Positions 58,380-64,000 of a stretch of DNA of 64,000 nt are shown here, piece by piece. This DNA is from Thiomicrospira pelophila DSM 1534 (GTDB lineage Bacteria; Pseudomonadota; Gammaproteobacteria; Thiomicrospirales; Thiomicrospiraceae). The DNA is taken from positions 620,001 to 684,000 of the forward strand of contig NZ_JOMR01000001.1 in assembly GCF_000711195.1 (NCBI RefSeq). Direction: 5' to 3'. The notes beneath the pieces were generated by a model. It worked only from the letters and a program-made list of their open reading frames with translations, searched no databases and was not told the origin of the DNA. Every line of letters starts with the position of its first letter. Positions within the stretch are counted from its first letter, which is position 1. A program made the translations under genes and the position numbers.

Positions 58380-59665
58380 TCAGGTTTCTCGATTGCTTTT
58401 GTTGGGTGATGATTGGATTCTAACAACAGGGTTTCTGCCATATTGATTAAATCTTGATTACCTGCCAGTCCGGCTTCGTGTAGCTGATGGCTAGGTGTGT
58501 GAATGAGTTTGTTGGTGAGTTGGTGTGCCAAGCGATGAATTACGCTTTGTGGATCTTGACCCAATTCAAGCTGATGCAATGCTTGTTGCAAGACCTGTTG
58601 TTTAATTTTGTCAGCTTGATGACGGTAAGTTCGAATCAGTGGGTTAACGCACTGAATCGCCTGATATTGGCATATAAAACGTTCGGCTTGCATCTGGATG
58701 ATTTCTTCAGCTTCATTAGCGGCATCTTGGCGTGAACGTTTATTTTCAGAAATGATTTCCTGCAAGTCATCAACGCTATATAGGTAAACATCTTCAAACT
58801 CATTTACATTGGCATCAATATCTCGTGGAACGGCGATGTCTACCATAAACATCGGACGGTTTCGGCGCTTTTTAAGTGCTTGCTTTACATCAGCTTTGCT
58901 TACTAATTGTACTGGGCTACCGGTTGAGGCAATGACCATATCGGCCTCATGCAAGTGCCCGGTGAGTTGGTCGAGTTCGATTGCAAACCCACCCAGGGTT
59001 TCCGCTAAACTATGAGCGCGACTGAAAGTGCGGTTGGCGATAATAATGCGACCAATGTGGCTTTCATGTAAATGACGAGCGACGAGTTCTATGGTTTCAC
59101 CCGCACCAATGAGTAAAGCGGTTTGATTGGATAAATCACCAAAAAACTGTTTGGCTAACGAAACGGCCGAAAATGCTACTGAAACCGGGCTTGAACCAAT
59201 TGCGGTGTCGGTTCTTACTTGTTTAGCGGTCCGAAATACTTGTTGAAATAAGTGTTCTAATGTGTGATGCACGCTTTCAGTTTTGTGCGCTAAATTATAG
59301 GCATCTTTGATTTGCCCCAAAATTTGTGGTTCGCCCAATACTAAAGAGTTTAAGCCACAAGCGACTCGCATAATGTGTTGAACTGCGTTTAGGTCTTGAT
59401 GAAGATATACATAAGGAGTCAAACTGTCGGGCGTTAACTCAAAAAATGCATGTAACCAGTCAATCACACCCTGAGCTTGCGCATCTTTCACTGTAAAGTA
59501 GATTTCAGTGCGGTTGCAGGTCGATAAAATAATGCTTTCAGCGACAAGTTGATCGTCTTTGAGCTGCTGTAGGGCGCTAAAAACTCGCTCGGCCGTAAAA
59601 GACACGGTTTCTCGAATGTCTACGGGAGCGGTTTCGTGGTTCACACCTAAGGCGAATAAATTCAT
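58376..59665 (-). CDS. hemA: glutamyl-tRNA reductase
   Basis: First committed step of the C5 tetrapyrrole pathway. 429 residues (E. coli 418). The catalytic cysteine is C50 ([10 protein letters not shown]); the NADPH domain has [15 protein letters not shown]. First gene of hemA-prfA-prmC-moeB and divergent from the ectoine operon. Confidence 0.96.
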   Translation of the reverse strand: MNLFALGVNHETAPVDIRETVSFTAERVFSALQQLKDDQLVAESIILSTCNRTEIYFTVKDAQAQGVIDWLHAFFELTPDSLTPYVYLHQDLNAVQHIMRVACGLNSLVLGEPQILGQIKDAYNLAHKTESVHHTLEHLFQQVFRTAKQVRTDTAIGSSPVSVAFSAVSLAKQFFGDLSNQTALLIGAGETIELVARHLHESHIGRIIIANRTFSRAHSLAETLGGFAIELDQLTGHLHEADMVIASTGSPVQLVSKADVKQALKKRRNRPMFMVDIAVPRDIDANVNEFEDVYLYSVDDLQEIISENKRSRQDAANEAEEIIQMQAERFICQYQAIQCVNPLIRTYRHQADKIKQQVLQQALHQLELGQDPQSVIHRLAHQLTNKLIHTPSHQLHEAGLAGNQDLINMAETLLLESNHHPTKAIEKPE

Positions 59666-59703
59666 GCGATCACTGCAAGTGTCTGGTTAAAAAAGAGACA
59701 GCG

Positions 59704-59732
59704 ATTTTATCCGATTTTGACCACTTTAACAA
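59704..59732 (-). promoter_or_regulatory. hemA promoter
   Basis: On the minus strand TTGTTA (59732-59727), 17-base spacer, TAAAAT (59709-59704). The start would be near 59697, a leader of about 30 bases. Confidence 0.6.
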
Positions 59733-59739
59733 AACATTC

Positions 59740-60034
59740 ACAACACGAGCTTTTAGCTAAGTTTTAAATAGGCTTGTAAAGCGGTAATTTAGATTAAGTA
59801 TAAGTGGAGTGGGGTTTGTTTTAACTGATTAATTTAGTTGAAATTGTTCTGATTTTGGTTAGGGTTGGTGTTAGCATTAATATCACCCTTTATGAGGTTT
59901 GAACTTGATGAATGGGGTCAAATTGTGTTAGGGTTTAAAAGATCTCAAATTTGACGGAAGTTGCCTTGGCGGTTTCGATTCAATTAACTTAAAAAGCAAA
60001 GGAGACGTTTTTTAGCGTACCACTTCAGCAGGAA
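59740..60034. other. AT-rich control region upstream of ectABC
   Basis: Intergenic stretch between hemA and ectA with no gene. TTGACG lies at about 59950 but has no good -10 at normal distance, which would suit an osmotically controlled promoter. I see no EctR-like operator that I could name and no palindrome copy. Confidence 0.4.
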
Positions 60035-60040
60035 GTGACG

Positions 60041-60550
60041 ATGAAAACGCAATCAAACATGAATTTCACTTTAAGACCCCCTTGTCTACAAGACGGTGCG
60101 GCTATCACTCGATTGGTAAAACAATCGCAAACACTGGATGTGAACTCCAGTTACCTCTATTTCTTACTTGCCGAGCATTTTTCAGATACGTGTGCGGTAG
60201 CGCAGCTTGATGATGCAGATAACGAACTGGTCGGATTTGTAACGGCTTATCGTTTGCCAAAAGATCCAAGTGTATTGTTTGTCTGGCAAGTAGCCGTGGA
60301 TCCAAAGATGCGCGGTCAGGGTTTAGCGATGGCGCTGTTAAAAAACTTAACACAACGAGATTGGTTTGGCGAGATTCGCCAAGTTCAGTGCACCATTTCA
60401 CCATCCAATACAGCTTCAAATGCTTTATTTAATAAATTGGCGGGTGAGCTGAGTTCGCACACTAAGATTGAACCTTTCTTGACAGAAACCCATTTGGGCG
60501 GTGGCCATGAAGATGAGCCTTTAGTTGTCATTGATTTGACCAAGTCTTAA
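60041..60550 (+). CDS. ectA: diaminobutyrate acetyltransferase
   Basis: Acetylates L-2,4-diaminobutyrate, step 2 of ectoine synthesis. 169 residues of GNAT fold; acetyl-CoA loop in VAVDPKMRGQGLAMALL. Start chosen at the ATG with AGGAAG upstream rather than the GTG two codons earlier. First gene of ectABC; ectB follows after 53 bases. Confidence 0.93.
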   Translation: MKTQSNMNFTLRPPCLQDGAAITRLVKQSQTLDVNSSYLYFLLAEHFSDTCAVAQLDDADNELVGFVTAYRLPKDPSVLFVWQVAVDPKMRGQGLAMALLKNLTQRDWFGEIRQVQCTISPSNTASNALFNKLAGELSSHTKIEPFLTETHLGGGHEDEPLVVIDLTKS

Positions 60551-60603
60551 TTAAACAAAATATAAAACTAAAACATAAACACTTAAAACGTAAGGATACA
60601 AAA

Positions 60604-61881
60604 ATGGACATTGCATTATTTGAACAATATGAGTCTAACGTTCGTGGTTATATTCGTTCTTTCCCAAAAATCTTTGACACGGCAACCAGTGCCACCATCG
60701 TTGATGTAGACGGCGTACGCTATATCGACTTTTTTGGCGGTGCCGGCTCGTTAAACTACGGTCATAACCATCCGTTAGTTAACCAAGCTTTGATTAACTA
60801 TATTCAGCGCAACGGAATCAGTAACGCTTTAGATAAGGCGACCGTTGCTAAACACGACTTTATTGAATCTTTCCAAAATACGATTTTAAAGCCGCGTGGT
60901 ATGGATTATAAAATTCAGTTCGTTGGCCCAACTGGAACCAACGGTGTAGAAACCGCTCTTAAGCTCGCACGTAAAAAGAAACAGCGTAGCAATGTAATTG
61001 CCTTTACCAATGCTTATCACGGCCATACGCTGGGCGCTTTGGCGGTCACAGGTAACGAGTTTTATCATGATGATTATTATGGCGTGCCGTTAAACGTAAC
61101 TAAAATGCCATTTGACAATTATTTCGATAATGACAAAGGTATGGACAGCATGGATATGCTGCGTCACTACATGGAAGACAACAGTTCAGGTTATGATTTG
61201 CCAGCAGCTATTATTGTTGAGTCCATTCAGGGTGAAGGTGGCATTAACGTCGCCAGTGTTAAGTGGTTACAGAAGCTAGATAAGTTGTGTAAGGATCTAG
61301 ATATTTTATTGATTATGGACGATATCCAGGTTGGTAACGGTCGTACCGGTGACTTCTTCTCATTTGAGCGTGCGGGTATTAAGCCCGACATTATCACTTT
61401 ATCTAAATCGATTGGTACCGGCTTACCTATGTCGATCGTATTAATGAAGCCAGAAGTGGATGTATGGGAACCGGGTGAACATACCGGTACTTTCCGTGGT
61501 AACAGTCATGCGTTTGTGGCTGGTACAGCGGTTATGGAACTTTGGAAGAACGATGATTTCAGTCACTCGATTCGTGCTAAAGGTAAGCAGGTTGAAGAAA
61601 CCTTTAAGAGTCTGCAAAAAGAATTCCCAAAATACATTACCGACGTTCGTGGTTTAGGCATGATTTGGGGCTTAGAGTCTTTAGTTGAAGGTTTTTGTAA
61701 TGAAGTATCTTATCAAGCTTTCCAACGTGGATTAATTATGGAAACCGCTGGGGCAGATGACCAGGTATTGAAATTCTTAGCCCCATTGGTTATTAGCGAA
61801 ACCGAACTAGAAGAAGGCTTTGCTATTCTTCGTGAAGCCGTAGCGGCCGCAGTAGAAAAATTAGAAAAGGAGAAGGCATGA
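60604..61881 (+). CDS. ectB: diaminobutyrate--2-oxoglutarate transaminase
   Basis: Makes diaminobutyrate from aspartate semialdehyde and glutamate. 425 residues, class III aminotransferase; the PLP lysine is K268 (TLSKSIGTGLP). AAGGAT precedes the ATG. The stop overlaps the ectC start by four bases. Confidence 0.96.
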   Translation: MDIALFEQYESNVRGYIRSFPKIFDTATSATIVDVDGVRYIDFFGGAGSLNYGHNHPLVNQALINYIQRNGISNALDKATVAKHDFIESFQNTILKPRGMDYKIQFVGPTGTNGVETALKLARKKKQRSNVIAFTNAYHGHTLGALAVTGNEFYHDDYYGVPLNVTKMPFDNYFDNDKGMDSMDMLRHYMEDNSSGYDLPAAIIVESIQGEGGINVASVKWLQKLDKLCKDLDILLIMDDIQVGNGRTGDFFSFERAGIKPDIITLSKSIGTGLPMSIVLMKPEVDVWEPGEHTGTFRGNSHAFVAGTAVMELWKNDDFSHSIRAKGKQVEETFKSLQKEFPKYITDVRGLGMIWGLESLVEGFCNEVSYQAFQRGLIMETAGADDQVLKFLAPLVISETELEEGFAILREAVAAAVEKLEKEKA

Positions 61882-62270
61882 TTATTCGCAAGTTAAAAGA
61901 GATTATTGGAACCGATCGCGATGTTAAACCGGATAACGGTCATTGGGTCAGTCGTCGTCTATTACTTGCAAAAGATGGTATGGGTTTTTCGATGCATGAA
62001 ACCATTATCTACGCAGGCCATGAAAACTACTTTCATTATGCAAATCACTTAGAAGCGGTGTATTGCGTGGCAGGTGAGGGTGAAATTGAAGATTTAGAGA
62101 CAGGTGTGACGACACCGATTGAAGATGGAACGCTCTATGCTCTAAATAATCATGATCGCCATCACTTGCGTGCGACTAAGGATATGCGTTTGATTTGTGT
62201 GTTTAATCCACCGGTTACCGGCCGTGAAGTACACGATGAAAACGGTGTTTACCCTCTGATCACTGAATAA
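61878..62270 (+). CDS. ectC: L-ectoine synthase
   Basis: Cyclises N-gamma-acetyldiaminobutyrate to ectoine. 130 residues, cupin fold (HYANHLEAVYCVAGEGEIED). End of the operon: no ectD hydroxylase, ask or ectR follows within the window, so hydroxyectoine synthesis is not supported here. Confidence 0.96.
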   Translation: MIIRKLKEIIGTDRDVKPDNGHWVSRRLLLAKDGMGFSMHETIIYAGHENYFHYANHLEAVYCVAGEGEIEDLETGVTTPIEDGTLYALNNHDRHHLRATKDMRLICVFNPPVTGREVHDENGVYPLITE

Positions 62271-62280
62271 TCTGTTCACC

Positions 62281-62307
62281 ATTAGGCCTGGTTGTTTTTG
62301 CCAGGCC
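62281..62307. repeat. degenerate palindrome copy forming a hairpin after ectC
   Basis: ATTAGGCCTGGT (10 of 12 matching) followed by CCAGGCC. GGCCTGG (62285-62291) pairs with CCAGGCC (62301-62307) around a T-rich loop. Position suggests a terminator, but the T-run is in the loop, not after the stem. Confidence 0.45.
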
Positions 62308-62357
62308 GTTCCCCTTATCTGCATTCCTACTCATTCACTTAATCGAACCGAGGTTTT

Positions 62358-62795
62358 ATGAAACTATTGGGGTCGTTTCGTCAATTTAAGCATTGGATAA
62401 CCCTAGGGCTTTCTGTTCTACTTGCCGTCATTATTTACTTATGGTGGTTGTTCGTTAGTCCGCTTGGATACAGCGCACAGAGAGTTGATGATTTATCAGA
62501 ACAAGCCAGTTATCGAGTATTTGCTTACGGAACCTTAACCAATCCGGTCATTCGTTGGTTGATTATTCATCAACGGGTTGATACTCAGCCAGCCCAGTTG
62601 CGTGATTATCACCAGGTAGGGCTAGATGTTCATGTGCGTAAAGGTGCTGTTACAGAAGGGGTAGTGTTTGAAGTAGATGCAAATGCGTTGCGTAAATTGG
62701 ATCGTTATGAGCGTGTAGGTGAACGCTACAAGCGTGTAAAAATGAGTTTAACTGATGGCTCTCAAGCTTGGGTTTACCAGCGCTTGGAACCGTAA
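62358..62795 (+). CDS. membrane-anchored gamma-glutamylcyclotransferase-like protein
   Basis: 145 residues. One N-terminal transmembrane helix (about 15-35), then a GGCT/AIG2-fold domain with the substrate loop YGTLTNP and a glutamate in LDRYERVGERYKR. Such enzymes release 5-oxoproline from gamma-glutamyl peptides. Orientation puts the domain in the periplasm if the helix is a plain signal anchor. It is followed after 18 bases by an amidoligase gene, a pairing known from comparative genomics. Confidence 0.75.
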   Translation: MKLLGSFRQFKHWITLGLSVLLAVIIYLWWLFVSPLGYSAQRVDDLSEQASYRVFAYGTLTNPVIRWLIIHQRVDTQPAQLRDYHQVGLDVHVRKGAVTEGVVFEVDANALRKLDRYERVGERYKRVKMSLTDGSQAWVYQRLEP

Positions 62796-62813
62796 GTTTA
62801 AATAGGAATTAAT

Positions 62814-63812
62814 ATGTCAACCAAGAGTCCATTAAAACCGCTTGTCTTTACTCATAACTTTGAAGGCAATAAGCGCCGAATTGGTGTCGAAATTGAAATG
62901 AGTGGCTTGGGTGTGGATGAGTTGGCTCAGATTGTAGCCAAGCATTTTAATCTAACCGTTAAAACGGATGGTCGTTACGAGCGCCTTTTAAAAGGTGATG
63001 CGGCAGGTGACTGGAAGGTAGAGCTGGATTTTGATTTGTTAAAGCGCTGGGGGCGTCAAGAGAGACTTGGCGATTCTTTTATGGACGAGTTGGATGCTAG
63101 TTTAGAGAAAACTCTAAAAACCCTTTCTGAACAAATTGTGCCATTAGAACTGGTGAGCCCGCCCATTGAGATGGATAGGCTAGTTGAGGTGGAGTCGTTG
63201 GTTGAACAATTAACAAAAGCCGGTGCGGAAGGCACATCTGACCGATGGCGCAATGCGTTTGGCATGCAGTTCAACCCCGAGATGCCGAGTTTAGATTCTC
63301 AGATGATTGTGCGTTTTTTGAAAGCTTTTTTGTGCTTATATGATTGGCTTGAAAAGCGTGCTGATATTAATCTTACGCGTAAGATCACCAGTTATGTCGA
63401 TCCATTTCCTCGTGCTTATGTGCTTAAAGTTATTGCGCCAGATTATTGGCCGAATCAGGATCAATTAATTGATGATTATTTGAGCTATAACCCAACCCGA
63501 AATCGGGCACTTGATATGCTGCCATTGTTTCGCTTTCTTGATGAAAGTCGAGTGCTGGCTATCGCGGATGATGTGTTAATCAAATCACGTCCAACCTTGC
63601 ATTATCGATTACCAGATAGTGAGATAGGACAGCCTAGCTGGGGGATTCACCAGGCCTGGAATGACTGGTTAGAGGTGGAGAAGTTAGTGTTCGACTCGGC
63701 TCGTTTAGATAGGGTGTGTGAAGCTTATCAAATATTTTTAGCTCATCCGATTGAACGGTTTGTTAATAACTGGGATGAGCTAGTGGTGACATTTTTAGCA
63801 GAAGATCGCTAA
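62814..63812 (+). CDS. amidoligase-family protein (COOH-NH2 ligase)
   Basis: 332 residues. The N-terminal signature RIGVEIEMSGL is that of the glutamine-synthetase-like amidoligase family (PF12224-type), with a further acidic strand in WKVELDFDL and a conserved-looking NLTRKITSYVDPFP. These ligases form amide bonds on unknown substrates. A gamma-glutamylcyclotransferase gene directly upstream suggests a make-and-break cycle for a gamma-glutamyl-type bond. A one-mismatch palindrome copy encodes HQAW near the C-terminus. Confidence 0.75.
   Translation: MSTKSPLKPLVFTHNFEGNKRRIGVEIEMSGLGVDELAQIVAKHFNLTVKTDGRYERLLKGDAAGDWKVELDFDLLKRWGRQERLGDSFMDELDASLEKTLKTLSEQIVPLELVSPPIEMDRLVEVESLVEQLTKAGAEGTSDRWRNAFGMQFNPEMPSLDSQMIVRFLKAFLCLYDWLEKRADINLTRKITSYVDPFPRAYVLKVIAPDYWPNQDQLIDDYLSYNPTRNRALDMLPLFRFLDESRVLAIADDVLIKSRPTLHYRLPDSEIGQPSWGIHQAWNDWLEVEKLVFDSARLDRVCEAYQIFLAHPIERFVNNWDELVVTFLAEDR
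63649..63660. repeat. ACCAGGCCTGGT palindrome, one mismatch, inside the amidoligase gene
   Basis: ACCAGGCCTGGA, read in the HQAW frame. Confidence 0.75.
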
Positions 63813-63823
63813 CCTTAAAGGCG

Positions 63824-64000
63824 TTAACCGCGTTTCAGGTTGTATTCGTAAGTTAAAAACTGCTTTAGGATGTCTGCCTGAACTGGTTTATGCATAACTG
63901 TGATGTCTTTAGGTAGCCTTTCACGATCGATTTCACTAGGTTTTTCGCCCGTCATTACAATAATTGTTGCGGCTTTGGTAGTTTCAAAGTTACGCATTGC
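63824..64000 (-). CDS. C-terminal end of a receiver-domain protein (cut by window edge)
   Basis: A reverse reading frame open to the window edge, 58 residues visible. It has the strand TIIVMTGE, then VMHKPVQADILKQFL, where the KP matches the conserved lysine-proline of response-regulator receiver domains, and ends YNLKRG. The phospho-acceptor aspartate would lie outside the window. Convergent with the amidoligase gene, with an 11-base gap. Confidence 0.6.
   Translation of the reverse strand, partial: AMRNFETTKAATIIVMTGEKPSEIDRERLPKDITVMHKPVQADILKQFLTYEYNLKRG

Overview
The window is a stretch of a gammaproteobacterial chromosome of moderate G+C. Gene content and order (miaB-ybeZ-ybeY-ybeX-lnt, leuS-lptE-holA, nadD-rsfS-rlmH, rpsT/murJ/ribF-ileS-lspA, hemA-prfA-prmC-moeB) match the gammaproteobacterial housekeeping backbone. 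A DsrE-like sulfur-relay protein, a b-type cytochrome, an ectABC ectoine operon and much c-di-GMP/chemotaxis signalling would suit a halophilic or haloalkaliphilic sulfur oxidiser such as Thiomicrospira/Thioalkalimicrobium. That placement is inference. I recognised no rRNA, tRNA, CRISPR array, prophage or intact insertion sequence.

Layout. 1-1392: 3' part of a UvrD/AddA-like helicase-nuclease. 1555-6693: PilZ-HDOD protein, YbdG-type mechanosensitive channel and PEP synthase. 6956-12441: miaB and the ybeZ-ybeY-ybeX-lnt cluster. 12465-13283: two small reverse genes (DsrE-like, YbeL-like). 13420-17501: leuS-lptE-holA. 17502-22700: accessory stretch with a REP-like remnant, a PIN-like gene, cytochrome b561, a cation exchanger, proA and an orphan gene. 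22960-26410 (reverse): P1B-5 ATPase with a hemerythrin tail, a J-domain protein and ogt. 26497-28761: nadD-rsfS-rlmH, a DUF2789 gene and rpsT. 28897-38088: RimB-like lipoprotein, acetolactate-synthase-like enzyme, murJ, an Aer-like chemoreceptor and a dCache-PAS-GGDEF-EAL protein. 38208-42722: ribF-ileS-lspA plus a DUF2986 gene. 42773-48386 (reverse): RND pump, a 48-residue ORF and an MltB-like transglycosylase. 48514-55000: rlmKL, a lysine-rich histone-H1-like protein, ygiQ and hemN. 55068-59665 (reverse): hemA-prfA-prmC-moeB and an outer-membrane-like protein. 60041-62270: ectABC. 62358-63812: gamma-glutamylcyclotransferase-like plus amidoligase. 63824-64000 (reverse): end of a receiver-domain protein.

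The most striking signal is a dispersed 12-bp palindrome, ACCAGGCCTGGT. I count 20 exact copies and about ten with one mismatch, where chance predicts far less than one. It lies inside genes, in all three reading frames (encoding PGLV, HQAW or TRPG), and between genes. Between convergent genes it is often extended into longer perfect palindromes that look like bidirectional terminators, and near some genes it abuts promoter-like sequence. Its double life in coding DNA and in terminators recalls DNA-uptake sequences and the cyanobacterial HIP1 element, but I know of no described element with this sequence.

How the genes fit together: translation and ribosome maturation (miaB, ybeY, leuS, ileS, rsfS, rlmH, rlmKL, prfA, prmC, rpsT) and envelope building (lnt, lptE, murJ, lspA, mltB-like) form the core. 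Stress and niche functions (ectoine, mechanosensitive channel, proline synthesis, metal export, RND efflux, c-di-GMP signalling) sit in the gaps between core blocks.
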